NCBI GenBank assembly: GCA_902826615.1 | Contig: CADEFN010000002.1 | Location: 551,244-615,243, forward strand | Length of the DNA stretch: 64,000 nucleotides | Origin: an uncultured Gemmatimonadota bacterium | Lineage (GTDB): Bacteria; Gemmatimonadota; Gemmatimonadetes; Gemmatimonadales; Gemmatimonadaceae | Direction of reading: 5' to 3' | Shown here: piece after piece, positions 19,892 to 29,112 of the stretch | Numbering within the stretch: position 1 is the stretch's first letter | Layout: each line of letters starts with the position of its first letter | The notes under the pieces: generated by a model | Database searches by the model: none | The model's input: only the letters and a program-made list of their open reading frames with translations | What the model was told of the DNA's origin: nothing | Position numbers and translations under genes: made by a program

Positions 19892-20775
19892 CGTCGAGCG
19901 GAGCGCAACGTGGAGTAGGCGACGTCGGGGGGCGGATCGCCACGTGGCCAGTCGCGCTCCTTGCCCCGGAAGTCGGGGCGCGGCTGCGAATTGACAAAAC
20001 GCGCCACGTCAAAGGCCTGCTGGTCGGTGAGCACTCCCGCCGAGTCCTGCGGCATGCGCGCCTTGATGAAGTTGGCTGCCGTTCTGAGACGCGCCATCCC
20101 TGCACCGATGTTGTAGGAGTTGTTGCCCCACAACGCACCGGCATTCCCCACACCCTGACCCGTGGGCCCGTGGCATCGGACGCATCGTTCGCGAAACACC
20201 GCAGTGCCCCGCGCCGAGTCGGCCTCGAGTGGCTTGAGCTGCGGCACGCCCTGGCCATCGACCTCGGCACCCACGGGGTAGCCGATGGAGAGAAAGGCCA
20301 TGTACGACACGATGTCACGCATGTCGCGGCTCTCGGGCGTGAGAGCAGTGCCATTCATCGATCGCTTGAAGCAGTCGTTGATGCGATCCTCGATGATCTG
20401 TGTACCACCGGCTCGGCTCCGGTACTGCGGAAACCGAGCGTACACCCCAACCCAGGGCATCCCGTCCTTTACGGTCCCATCGTTCTGATGGCATGAGGTG
20501 CAGGCCAGCCGGTTGCCCACATGGCGCGGGAGGGAGTCGCGGGTGTGCTGCAGGAGTGCCCGTCCGCGCCGCACCGAGACCAGCACGGTGGGGTCGGCCA
20601 CCTCCGTTTCGTTAGGCACGCGAAAGGCGACCCGTTTGTGGGGAGCCGGATCGGGGAGCGAGGCGGCGTCGGCCCGTGTCGTGTCGCTTTGCGCCGCAGG
20701 ACGCCGCTCAACCTGGCATGCGCCGGTGAGCAGCACCGCGAGGAGCGACAGGAGGGAGGCAGGGTGTCGATTCAC
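19888..20775 (-). CDS. tsdA: Lipid-anchored diheme cytochrome c, thiosulfate dehydrogenase (TsdA) type
   Basis: TsdA oxidises thiosulfate to tetrathionate. The 295-residue product has a lipobox LTGAC with Cys20, heme sites C92-TS-CH and C198-VR-CH, and TsdA hallmarks between them: PWVGVYARFPQYRSR, then RINDCFKRSMNG with Cys135 at the place of the unusual Cys axial ligand, and the late RFVNSQPRPDF...DWPRGDPPPDVAY. The lipid anchor is a deviation, as many TsdA are soluble periplasmic proteins. The GTG at 20775 starts the signal peptide. A rhodanese gene is divergent 48 bp away, supporting a thiosulfate role. Confidence 0.82.
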   Translation of the reverse strand: MNRHPASLLSLLAVLLTGACQVERRPAAQSDTTRADAASLPDPAPHKRVAFRVPNETEVADPTVLVSVRRGRALLQHTRDSLPRHVGNRLACTSCHQNDGTVKDGMPWVGVYARFPQYRSRAGGTQIIEDRINDCFKRSMNGTALTPESRDMRDIVSYMAFLSIGYPVGAEVDGQGVPQLKPLEADSARGTAVFRERCVRCHGPTGQGVGNAGALWGNNSYNIGAGMARLRTAANFIKARMPQDSAGVLTDQQAFDVARFVNSQPRPDFRGKERDWPRGDPPPDVAYSTLRSARR

Positions 20776-20823
20776 AACTCCCAGACTATGTTCGAAGCAA
20801 CGAATCTGCCAGTGAGCATCCTC

Positions 20824-21690
20824 ATGCGAACCGTCGTACTGCTCCCCGTTTTCCTGTTCGCGGCCAGCGTGGCCGGCGCCCAGCAGCCAGTGCTTGTGGA
20901 TGGGGGCTGGCTGGAGAAACGATTGCAGGACCCGAAAGTCGCAGTCGTACATGTCGCCGGGTCCCGCCCCGAATACGACGCCGGGCACGTACCCGGAGCG
21001 CGTTATCTGCCGTATAGCGCAATCTCACAGTCGTCGGAGGGCCTCAATACACAACTGCCACCCCTCGCCGGCATCGACTCGATCGTGGAATCGCTGGGCA
21101 TCTCCGACGGGCAGCATGTCGTGCTCTACGGGCAGCCGCTTCAGGCGGCGCGGGCCTTTGTGACCATGGAGCGTGCGGGAATGGCCGGCTCGGTCTCGGT
21201 GCTTAATGGTGGCATCGACCAGTGGCGCGAGGCGGGGCGAGCGATTTCGCGAGATCCGGTCACCGTGGCCAAGGGAAGCTTCACCGCGCGTCAGGCAGAC
21301 AATGTCGTCGATGCCAGCTGGATTACGCAGACCCTGCCCAAGTCCGGCTTCGCGCTTCTCGACGCTCGGGTCGCAGAGTTCTACCAGGGGTTGAACGCGG
21401 GCTCCACCGCACGACCGGGTCGTATTCCCGGAGCGCGCAGTGTGCCCTTCAGCTCCCTCACCGGGGAGCTCACCACCATGCGTGAACCCGGCAAGATCCG
21501 TCGCCTCTTTGAGCAGGCGGGGGTGGCCAAAGGCGACACGGTCGTCACGTACTGCCATATCGGGATGCAGGCGAGTCTGCTGTACCTCGCCGCCCGCTCT
21601 CAGGGCTTTCCGGCGCGTATCTACGATGGCTCGTTCGAGGACTGGGCCAAACGCTCCGAGCTGCCGGTGGAGAAGGGCGTAAAGCCATAG
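20824..21690 (+). CDS. Secreted two-domain thiosulfate sulfurtransferase (rhodanese)
   Basis: After a signal peptide (MRTVVLLPVFLFAASVAGAQ) come two rhodanese domains. The first carries LYGQPLQA with Gly103 where a catalytic Cys would sit, so it is inactive. The second has Cys244 in TYCHIGMQASL and should transfer sulfane sulfur, typically from thiosulfate to a thiophilic acceptor. This inactive/active arrangement is normal for the family. An in-frame ATG at 20788 would extend the N-terminus by 12 residues. It is divergent from the TsdA-like gene. Confidence 0.87.
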   Translation: MRTVVLLPVFLFAASVAGAQQPVLVDGGWLEKRLQDPKVAVVHVAGSRPEYDAGHVPGARYLPYSAISQSSEGLNTQLPPLAGIDSIVESLGISDGQHVVLYGQPLQAARAFVTMERAGMAGSVSVLNGGIDQWREAGRAISRDPVTVAKGSFTARQADNVVDASWITQTLPKSGFALLDARVAEFYQGLNAGSTARPGRIPGARSVPFSSLTGELTTMREPGKIRRLFEQAGVAKGDTVVTYCHIGMQASLLYLAARSQGFPARIYDGSFEDWAKRSELPVEKGVKP

Positions 21691-21702
21691 CCCGCACGCA
21701 GG

Positions 21703-24063
21703 CTACAGCCGGTAGAGGTAACTCCACTTCATGAAGAAGCCGTCGCTGGTGCGCTGCAGATCGCGGAACTTGAAGGGTTCGGGCTCCTGCATCGAGCTGC
21801 CGTAGCCGACAAACAACACCGTGCCGGGCGTCGGCTGATAGGAAAAGAGCCAGTCGGCGCGAACGCGGTTGCGCTTGAAGGCACTCAGGCGCCGGTACGA
21901 TCCATCGGCATTGCGGAAGAGGAGCGGGAAGTTGGTGCGCTCGTCATCTCGCAGATCGAGCTTCTCCTGCGTGTCATACTGCCCGATGAAGCGGAAGAAG
22001 ATGTAGCGTGACGCCTGGTATTCCATTTTGAGCCGCGGCACCTTGCGGATGTTCACCGTGGTCTTGTCTTTCCACCGGTTGAACTCCTGGTGCTGGTATT
22101 GCAGCTCGGCGCGCAGCTGATCGGTGGGCCGCCAGCGCGCGTTCACCGTCACAAAGTGAATCAGACCCGACTGCCATTCGTCGAAATTTTCGTCCTTCCC
22201 CCCGATGTAGAAGAAATCACCGGAGAAACGCCCCCATTCGGGTGTGTTGAACGAGAAGGTGAGATCGACGTTATGCAGCCGGTCGCCTGCGCCCGTGAAC
22301 TTCACGGTGTCCTTGCGTCCCCCGAGGTCGCGCTCGATGTAGTGGCTGGCATACAGCAGGGAGTCAAAGCCGAAATTCTCGAAGAAGACACCACCCCGAA
22401 AGCGCCAGCCACCGCGCACCGCCGCACCACCGGTGAAATGCAGTTTGCGGTCCTGCGACGCCTTGCCATACACAAACGACGTGTAGGTCTGGGTCTGCTG
22501 ACCGCGAATGCCGAAGTTCCACGACTCCAGTGTGTTGCCGGTGGGCCGCAGGAAGGTCCATGTGTTGCTCACGACATAGTTGGCCACGTTACGGCGCGCA
22601 ATGAATCCCGCCTGGGCATCAAAGTCCTTGTCCACCGCATTGATGTTCGCGCTGAAGTCATACATGCGCCCGTTGCGGATGAGCGAGGCTGACCAGAGCG
22701 GGGCCGTGACGGAGCTGTCCTGCGATCCCGTCGTGCTCAGTGCCCCGTGCCCCGACATGGACCAGATCTTCCGGAAAATGACGCGCCCATCGAGCCCGAC
22801 CACCCGGTTGAAATCGTCGTCATCGTACCGGTCGGTGTACGTGAGGCCCACACGATTCTGCCGGCCCACATCGCGCACGGCGCGAAGCACATTGAAATAC
22901 GGGTGCCCTTCACCCCCGATCGAGTTCACTCGGTCATCCAGCGCGCTCAGCACTGCGATGTTGGTCCCCATCGTCTTCCCGGTGAGCTTCACGGCAAGAT
23001 CGGGTTGCACAACACGCCGAGTGTAGATGAGCCCGTCCGGGGCGGAGAAGTTCTCGATGCCGTCGAGAAAGAAGGGGCGGCGTTCCGGGTAAAACAGTGC
23101 CTGACGAGGATCGAACTGGAAGGCGACGACATCAGACTCGACCTGCGAGAAGTCGGGATTCAGCGTCCCGTTCATCACCAGGTTGTTCGTCACCCCCCAG
23201 CGTACGGTGCCACCGTACTCGGGACCCTGCGGGGTGTAGCGCCAGCTGGCGTCCTGCCGCGGCGCACCATTCTGGAACGCCACCACCGATGGATTGAGAT
23301 CCACCACGACACCACGCTGCAATCCGGTCAGGCCCGTGAGCACACCGGACTGCGCCAGGAACGACGCCGCATCACGACGCGCCGGCGTCCAGGTGTTTTC
23401 GTGGCCGAGGTACTGGACGCGACGCACAATCTGCAGTCCCCAGTCCTGCACCTCCGCGGCCTGATACCGCAGACTCTTGAACGGAATACGCACCTCGACC
23501 TCATACCCGTAGTCGGTCACTCGTCCCTTGGACTCGTAAACGAAGTTGGCACTGAGATCGGGCGCGGTGCGCCCCCCCGACTGCTGGCCCCCGCCCCCAC
23601 CGGTGGAACCCGCCGCGCGCACCCCTTCGTTGATGGTGCCGTCCGACTGGATGCCTAACGCCGACACCCCGAACACAAAGGCCTGGCGCCCGTCGTTGAA
23701 GGTGTTGAGGATGATGTCGACGGCGTCGTCGGCCGTGATCTTGTCGCGATCGGAGAGGTTGGCGTTTACCGAACCTGCCGGCGCATAGGCCTGGATCCCG
23801 AAGTGAATCGCCGAAGGCGAGTACCAGACCAGCACCCGCGTGGAATCGGCAGCAGGCTGCTGGTCTACAGGCTGGTAGAGCGAAAAGCCGTTGAGCACGG
23901 CGGCCTGCGCCCAGACCGCTTCGTTGAGGGTGGCATCGACGGAAATCGTGGCCTCGACGCGGGGGAGCTTCACCTGTACCTGCCCGGCTCGCCCATTGAA
24001 GGGCTGGCCAGCAAGTGGTAGCGGCAGAGCCGCAAGAACGAGACAGCGAAGCCAGAGGCGCAT
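21703..24063 (-). CDS. DUF5916 outer-membrane protein with N-terminal CBM9-like domain
   Basis: The 786-residue product has a signal peptide (MRLWLRCLVLAALPLPLAGQ), a CBM9-like beta-sandwich at about 30-220 (ISVDATLNEAVWAQA ... YEVEVRIPFKSLRY) and a long C-terminal DUF5916 barrel rich in alternating aromatic strands and ending with aromatic residues (MKWSYLYRL). It is probably an outer-membrane channel or receptor; substrate unknown. A Gly/Gln-rich insert lies near residue 155. It ends 12 bp from the convergent rhodanese gene. Confidence 0.8.
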   Translation of the reverse strand: MRLWLRCLVLAALPLPLAGQPFNGRAGQVQVKLPRVEATISVDATLNEAVWAQAAVLNGFSLYQPVDQQPAADSTRVLVWYSPSAIHFGIQAYAPAGSVNANLSDRDKITADDAVDIILNTFNDGRQAFVFGVSALGIQSDGTINEGVRAAGSTGGGGGQQSGGRTAPDLSANFVYESKGRVTDYGYEVEVRIPFKSLRYQAAEVQDWGLQIVRRVQYLGHENTWTPARRDAASFLAQSGVLTGLTGLQRGVVVDLNPSVVAFQNGAPRQDASWRYTPQGPEYGGTVRWGVTNNLVMNGTLNPDFSQVESDVVAFQFDPRQALFYPERRPFFLDGIENFSAPDGLIYTRRVVQPDLAVKLTGKTMGTNIAVLSALDDRVNSIGGEGHPYFNVLRAVRDVGRQNRVGLTYTDRYDDDDFNRVVGLDGRVIFRKIWSMSGHGALSTTGSQDSSVTAPLWSASLIRNGRMYDFSANINAVDKDFDAQAGFIARRNVANYVVSNTWTFLRPTGNTLESWNFGIRGQQTQTYTSFVYGKASQDRKLHFTGGAAVRGGWRFRGGVFFENFGFDSLLYASHYIERDLGGRKDTVKFTGAGDRLHNVDLTFSFNTPEWGRFSGDFFYIGGKDENFDEWQSGLIHFVTVNARWRPTDQLRAELQYQHQEFNRWKDKTTVNIRKVPRLKMEYQASRYIFFRFIGQYDTQEKLDLRDDERTNFPLLFRNADGSYRRLSAFKRNRVRADWLFSYQPTPGTVLFVGYGSSMQEPEPFKFRDLQRTSDGFFMKWSYLYRL

Positions 24064-24161
24064 TGCGAGCGGGAGGGGGGACCGTCAGTGCAGCGCCAAT
24101 CTACGCTTGAGCACAGCGCTCGGTTGAGATTCACCCTACGCGCCTGCAATAACATGCAAAA

Positions 24162-24184
24162 CGGGGCCCCTTTCGGAGGCCCCG
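24162..24184 (-). terminator. Rho-independent terminator of the barrel-protein gene
   Basis: On the minus strand, CGGGGCC pairs with GGCCCCG around a 9-nt loop, and the right arm is followed by TTTT. It lies just downstream of the 24204 stop codon and fits a classical intrinsic terminator. Confidence 0.8.
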
Positions 24185-24203
24185 CCCTGCTGCAGCATTT
24201 GCG

Positions 24204-24830
24204 TTAGAAACCGACGTTCAACCCGACCGTGAATGCCCAGTTGTGCGTCCGCCGCGTCTCGAGATCAAGGCGGGTCGCGTCACGCAGATCGAAACGACCC
24301 ACGTAGTCCTTGGCCATCGCACGGAGCCCGATCCCTTTGCTCACCTGCAGGTCCACACCGCCACCATAGTTGAAGGCCAGCGACGTCGACTGTGTCTTCA
24401 GGGAGCCGGCACCGATTTCGGTCCGCATGGCACCAGCACCACCTTCCACAAAGGGCGCCAGCCCGGTGCCTAACGAATTCACCTGCGGGAGGCGCAACTG
24501 CAGGCCGGCATCGTAGAGAAGCATTTTTGAATCGGCCACGTTGAGCCCGCCCAGGATGGGGAGACCGACCTCGAGGTTGCTGTCAGAGTACCCGATGTGG
24601 CCGACAAAGGCGATGTTGTCCGTGAGGTCAATTCCAAGCTGCGCACCGTAGATCGGTGCACCCTCGTTGCGAACGCTGGTGCCAAGGGGCCCGTCGACGT
24701 AGCTGCCAAAGTGCATGTAGCCGACATAGGGCGTCACCCGTGCGATGGACGGGGACCGGCGCTGGGCCTCGGCCGCAAAGGGGAAGGCAACGAGGGCGAG
24801 GGCGGCGATTCGGACAATGCGGGCGGTCAT
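24204..24830 (-). CDS. Small outer-membrane beta-barrel protein
   Basis: The 208-residue product has a signal peptide (MTARIVRIAALALVAFPFAAEAQ) and alternating amphipathic strands (ITPYVGY-like opening VTPYVGYMHFGSY, then FVEGGAGAMRTE, NYGGGVDLQVSKGIGLRAMAKDYVGRF), ending in WAFTVGLNVGF with the C-terminal Phe typical of OMP assembly signals. No function beyond an outer-membrane structural or porin-like role can be assigned. It has its own intrinsic terminator. Confidence 0.78.
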   Translation of the reverse strand: MTARIVRIAALALVAFPFAAEAQRRSPSIARVTPYVGYMHFGSYVDGPLGTSVRNEGAPIYGAQLGIDLTDNIAFVGHIGYSDSNLEVGLPILGGLNVADSKMLLYDAGLQLRLPQVNSLGTGLAPFVEGGAGAMRTEIGAGSLKTQSTSLAFNYGGGVDLQVSKGIGLRAMAKDYVGRFDLRDATRLDLETRRTHNWAFTVGLNVGF

Positions 24831-24997
24831 CTGGATTCTCCTGTGTGTTCTGCGGTACGACCAGGAGAGGGGCAACCCGGGTGCCAACCGGCGGCGCAGT
24901 GGTAAGCCGTTGCTATCAAACGACATCGCGTCTGCCGTCGCCCCAACTGTCCTCGACAGGGGACGACTCGGCGTGCCTGAGGACGGACGCTTCGATT

Positions 24998-26362
24998 CTA
25001 CGGACGCATCGCATCCCAGAACGCCGACGCCGCCTGCATTCCCTTGATGAAGTTCTCGTCGCTCATCCACTCGTTGGGCGCGTGCGCATTCTCCCCCGGG
25101 AGCCCAAAACCCATCAGAAGAACCGGCGCGCCGAGCACCTGCTTGAAGTCGTGGACCACCGGAATCGACCCGCCCTCGCCCGTGATCACCGGCGCGCGGC
25201 CAAACGCGGCCTGCATAGCGGTGCGCCCGGCCTCAAACAGGGGACCGCGCAGATCTCCCCTCCACGGCATGCCGCCCTGAAGCAACCGCACCGTCACGCG
25301 CACACCAGGTGGCGCCACGCGCCGGATATGCGCCTCGATGAGTGCACCAATCGCCTCGGGGGTCTGATCGGGCACCAGTCGGCAGGACACCTTGGCCATC
25401 GCTTTGGAGGGGAGGACGGTCTTGGCTCCCTCGCCGGTGTAGCCGCTCAGCAAGCCATTCACTTCGCAGGTGGGGCGAGTCCAGATCCGTTCGAGCACCG
25501 AATACCCGCTTTCACCACCGAGTTTGTCAGCGCCGGTTTCCGCCCGGAAATGCTCTTCGTCAAAGGGCAGCGCACGAATCTGCGCTCGTGTGGAGTCGTC
25601 CCAGGACTGCACGGCGTCGTAGAATCCGGGAATGGCAATGTGGCCATCAGCGTCGTGGAACGTCGCCAGGATTCGCGCGAGCGCCATCGCAGGGTTGACC
25701 ACCGCCCCACCGTAGCTCCCTGAGTGGAGGTCGCTGGTGGGACCCTCCAGATCGATCTGGAAGTAGGCGATACCACGCAGCGAACTCAGCAGCGACGGTT
25801 GTCCCGGTGCAAACATCGCCGAATCGGAGATCACCACCCCATCGCACTTCAAACGCTCCGCGTGCGCGGAGACAAAGGGGGTGAGGTTGGCACTCCCCAC
25901 TTCCTCTTCTCCCTCGGCAAGCAGGATGACGTTGCACGGGAGGGTGCCGCGGGTGGCCAGATGTGCCTCGATGGCTTTCACGTGCAGGAAGAGCTGTCCT
26001 TTGTCGTCCACCGAGCCGCGCGCATAGATGTTTCCGTCGCGGATGGTCGGTTCAAAGGGCGGCGAATGCCACAGCTCGAGCGGCTCGGCGGGCTGCACAT
26101 CGTAGTGTCCATACACGAGGATGGTCGGTGCGGTGCTCCCCGCCCCACGCCACTCTCCCAGGACAATGGGGTGCCCTGCGGTCTCGTGAACGGACGTGGT
26201 GAGCCCCGCGCGCTCCATGTTGGCCCGCAGCCACTCGGCCGCACGTGCGACATCGGGCTTGTGCTCTCCTCGTGCGCTTACCGAAGGAATGCGCAGGAAA
26301 TCGAAGAGCTCGTCGTGAATGCGAGCGTCGTGCTGCGTGAGGTACTCGGCGGGTGTCGGCAC
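24998..26362 (-). CDS. M20 family dipeptidase
   Basis: This 454-residue metallopeptidase has the M20 metal motifs YGHYDVQP (His, Asp), RGSVDDKGQ (Asp), EGEEEVGS (catalytic and bridging Glu), SDSAMF (Asp) and a terminal H in GENAHAPNEW. The dimerisation (lid) domain sits between about 180 and 340. No signal peptide is seen, so it is a cytoplasmic dipeptidase fed by imported peptides. It is divergent from crcB. Confidence 0.93.
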   Translation of the reverse strand: MPTPAEYLTQHDARIHDELFDFLRIPSVSARGEHKPDVARAAEWLRANMERAGLTTSVHETAGHPIVLGEWRGAGSTAPTILVYGHYDVQPAEPLELWHSPPFEPTIRDGNIYARGSVDDKGQLFLHVKAIEAHLATRGTLPCNVILLAEGEEEVGSANLTPFVSAHAERLKCDGVVISDSAMFAPGQPSLLSSLRGIAYFQIDLEGPTSDLHSGSYGGAVVNPAMALARILATFHDADGHIAIPGFYDAVQSWDDSTRAQIRALPFDEEHFRAETGADKLGGESGYSVLERIWTRPTCEVNGLLSGYTGEGAKTVLPSKAMAKVSCRLVPDQTPEAIGALIEAHIRRVAPPGVRVTVRLLQGGMPWRGDLRGPLFEAGRTAMQAAFGRAPVITGEGGSIPVVHDFKQVLGAPVLLMGFGLPGENAHAPNEWMSDENFIKGMQAASAFWDAMRP

Positions 26363-26506
26363 GTTCGGGGAAGTAGGCGGGGAGCAGCAAGAATAACCCT
26401 GCGCGCCATTTGGCAGGACCGCCTTTCCCCGACGCCACGGAGCCCAGGGTCTGCCGCTCCAGTGACGCCGACTTACTACCTTGCTCCGATCACCTCATTG
26501 CTCGCC

Positions 26507-26887
26507 ATGAACCTTCTGATCGCAGTAGCAGTTGGCAGCGCCCTTGGCGGTATCAGTCGCTATCTGATGAGCGGAGCCATTCAATCACGCGTGGTCGGCG
26601 GATTCCCGCTCGGCACCCTGGTCGTAAACGTGGCCGGCTCGTTCCTGCTTGGCGCAATCATGCGGCACACCCTTGTGAACCCCACCTTCAGCCCGACCCT
26701 TCGGCTCTTTCTCACCGCGGGCTTCTGCGGGGGCTTCACCACCTTCTCGACATTCAGCTTCGAAACACTCGAGCTGCTGCAGAACGGTCAGGGAGGACGC
26801 GCGATGGTGTACATGCTGATCAGTGTCCTCACCGGGCTCGCCGCTGCCGCGGCGGGCTACTCCGTTGTTCGCGCCACGGCGAGCTGA
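26507..26887 (+). CDS. crcB: Fluoride channel CrcB/Fluc
   Basis: This 126-residue four-helix membrane protein exports fluoride as a dual-topology dimer. Family motifs are clear: GGISRYL early, [14 protein letters not shown] in helix 2 and [13 protein letters not shown] in helix 3. The ATG at 26507 starts the first helix. I looked for a fluoride riboswitch in the 144 bp upstream and did not see its conserved core. The DUF255 gene follows after 20 bp, so both may share a transcript. Confidence 0.95.
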   Translation: MNLLIAVAVGSALGGISRYLMSGAIQSRVVGGFPLGTLVVNVAGSFLLGAIMRHTLVNPTFSPTLRLFLTAGFCGGFTTFSTFSFETLELLQNGQGGRAMVYMLISVLTGLAAAAAGYSVVRATAS

Positions 26888-26907
26888 AACGGACCAACGA
26901 CTCACCC

Positions 26908-28968
26908 ATGCCCAATCGCCTCGCGAACGAAACGTCGCCCTACCTGCTGCAGCACGCCAACAACCCGGTGGATTGGTACCCGTGGGGTCCGGAGGCGCTG
27001 ACGCGCGCGCGTGACGAGGACAAACCGATCCTTCTCTCGATTGGTTATGCGGCGTGTCATTGGTGTCACGTGATGGAGCACGAATCGTTCGAGAACGTGG
27101 CAATCGCGGCTCTCATGAACGAGCACTTCGTGAACATCAAGGTCGATCGTGAGGAGCGTCCCGATCTGGACTCCATCTACATGCAGGCTGTCCAGGCCAT
27201 GACGGGTCATGGCGGATGGCCAATGACCACCTTCCTCACACCCGAAGGGGAGCCGTTTTACGCGGGCACCTACTTCCCGCCCAGCGATCGTCATGGCATT
27301 CCCGGCTTTCCGCGTGTCCTGACGTCTCTCGCAAACGCCTGGGCCAACGACCGAGACAACATCAGGACCACTGGTGCCCGTGTTCGGGAGATCTATGCCC
27401 CGGCGTCGCGCGCATCCTCCTCCGTCACCCCACTCGACGCCGCCCTGCTCGAACGGGCATACCGCACGATGGCGCGTCAATTCGATGAGCGGCACGCAGG
27501 CTTTGGAGGTGCGCCCAAGTTCCCGCCATCCATGGGATGTGACTTCCTGCTCCGTCACTGGGCGCGCACCGGCTCACCCGTGGCGCTGGACATGGCCCAC
27601 CGGAGCTTTGTTGCCATGAGCCGGGGCGGCATTTTCGACCAGGTCGGGGGTGGTATCCACCGGTATAGCGTGGACGACCATTGGCTCGTGCCACACTTCG
27701 AGAAGATGTTGTACGACAACGCCCTCTTTCTCAGGTTAGGTGTGCACCTGTGGCAGGCCACTGGCGACGCCGAGGTGAAACGGGCCACCGACGCCACGCG
27801 CGACTGGGTGCAGCGCGAGATGACCTCACCGGAAGGAGGGTTCTACTCCTCGCTCGACGCCGACAGCGAAGGCCACGAAGGCCGCTTTTATGTGTGGGAT
27901 GCCGCGGAGTTTGCGACCGTCACTGGAGACGACGCCGTCCTGGCCAGGGATGCCTGGGGTGTGACCGCCGACGGGAACTTCGAAGGACACAATATCCTGA
28001 ACCAGGTGGCGCCGCTGGACGCCATCGACCGACGTCACGCACTCGCACCAGGATCCACTGCGGCGGCCCTCGATCGCGCACGCGTGGCACTCTACACTCG
28101 GCGTGCATCCCGTGTCTGGCCCGGGCTGGACGACAAGATACTGGCGTCGTGGAACGGGCTCATGCTGCGCGCGCTCGTGGAGCACGCGCGTGTCTTTGAC
28201 GACGGCACGTCGCGAGAGCTGGCCTTGACCAACGCCCGTTTCCTGCAGCAACACCTGATTCGCGAGGGCCGTGTGTTGCGCTCGTGGAGAAAAGGGAAAG
28301 TGCTCGAGGTTGGTTTTCTGGAGGATCATGCCGCGCTGGCGCTTGCCTTCCTCGACCTCTTCAGCCTCACTGGTGACCCAGCATGGCTGGAACAGTCACG
28401 CGGGATCACCGAATACGCGGTGACCGCTTTTCGCGATCCGGAGACGGGGCTCTTTCACGACACCTCTGCGGACCACGAGTCGCTGATCACACGCCCACGC
28501 GACATCACCGACAACGCCATGCCCTCGGGCTCGTCATTGATGGCCGAGTTGCTGGCGCGCATGGCCGTTGTGGACGACCGTGGGGAGTATCTCGATCTCT
28601 CGGCGTCGATGACTGGTTCGCTTGCCGACGCCCTCGGACAGCATCCCTCGGCGTTCGGGCATCTGCTCGGGGTGGCGGACCAAGTGGTTTATGGAGCGTC
28701 AGAGGTCGTGCTGGCCGACGATAACGAGGGCGTGCTGTCACAGGTGTTGTCGCGGACGTACGTGCCCTCACTGGTCTTTGCGCGCGACGCTGGCGCCTCG
28801 GCGCTCACACGCGGCAAGGAGCGCCAACACGGTCGTCCGACAGCCTTTGTGTGCCGTCGTTATCGCTGCGACGCCCCCACCAGCGAGCCCGACACTTTTG
28901 CGGCTCAGCTCCTGTCCACCCGGCGAGCCCCCGATCCCGGGGCAATGGGCACGTCGTTTGCTCCTTGA
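26908..28968 (+). CDS. DUF255 thioredoxin-fold protein (YyaL/SSP411 family)
   Basis: The 686-residue protein has an N-terminal thioredoxin-like domain opening with [20 protein letters not shown] and bearing a CHWC active site (Cys50 and Cys53), followed by an (alpha/alpha)6 glycosidase-like helical domain ([19 protein letters not shown]). Family biochemical function is not established; redox or carbohydrate-related roles have been proposed. The start at 26908 begins the conserved N-terminus. It sits 20 bp after crcB. Confidence 0.9.
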   Translation: MPNRLANETSPYLLQHANNPVDWYPWGPEALTRARDEDKPILLSIGYAACHWCHVMEHESFENVAIAALMNEHFVNIKVDREERPDLDSIYMQAVQAMTGHGGWPMTTFLTPEGEPFYAGTYFPPSDRHGIPGFPRVLTSLANAWANDRDNIRTTGARVREIYAPASRASSSVTPLDAALLERAYRTMARQFDERHAGFGGAPKFPPSMGCDFLLRHWARTGSPVALDMAHRSFVAMSRGGIFDQVGGGIHRYSVDDHWLVPHFEKMLYDNALFLRLGVHLWQATGDAEVKRATDATRDWVQREMTSPEGGFYSSLDADSEGHEGRFYVWDAAEFATVTGDDAVLARDAWGVTADGNFEGHNILNQVAPLDAIDRRHALAPGSTAAALDRARVALYTRRASRVWPGLDDKILASWNGLMLRALVEHARVFDDGTSRELALTNARFLQQHLIREGRVLRSWRKGKVLEVGFLEDHAALALAFLDLFSLTGDPAWLEQSRGITEYAVTAFRDPETGLFHDTSADHESLITRPRDITDNAMPSGSSLMAELLARMAVVDDRGEYLDLSASMTGSLADALGQHPSAFGHLLGVADQVVYGASEVVLADDNEGVLSQVLSRTYVPSLVFARDAGASALTRGKERQHGRPTAFVCRRYRCDAPTSEPDTFAAQLLSTRRAPDPGAMGTSFAP

Positions 28969-29112
28969 TTGTTGGTTTCCGGCTTGTGATCTGAGTCGTC
29001 CTTTACCAGTCGGTGGCTCGGTCATTGAGACCGAATCCGCTTAGCTTGGATGGAGTCGGGGCGAAGGGGTGGAGGGTGTGTCACTTGAGAGCATGTCACC
29101 AGTTGGCTGCAG

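Noticed and set aside
20824..21200. First rhodanese domain lacking its Cys as a broken gene
   Set aside because: An inactive N-terminal and active C-terminal domain is the usual layout of two-domain rhodaneses.
26363..26506. Fluoride riboswitch upstream of crcB
   Set aside because: I looked for the conserved core of the crcB RNA and did not find it; nearby sequence overlaps the divergent M20 gene start.
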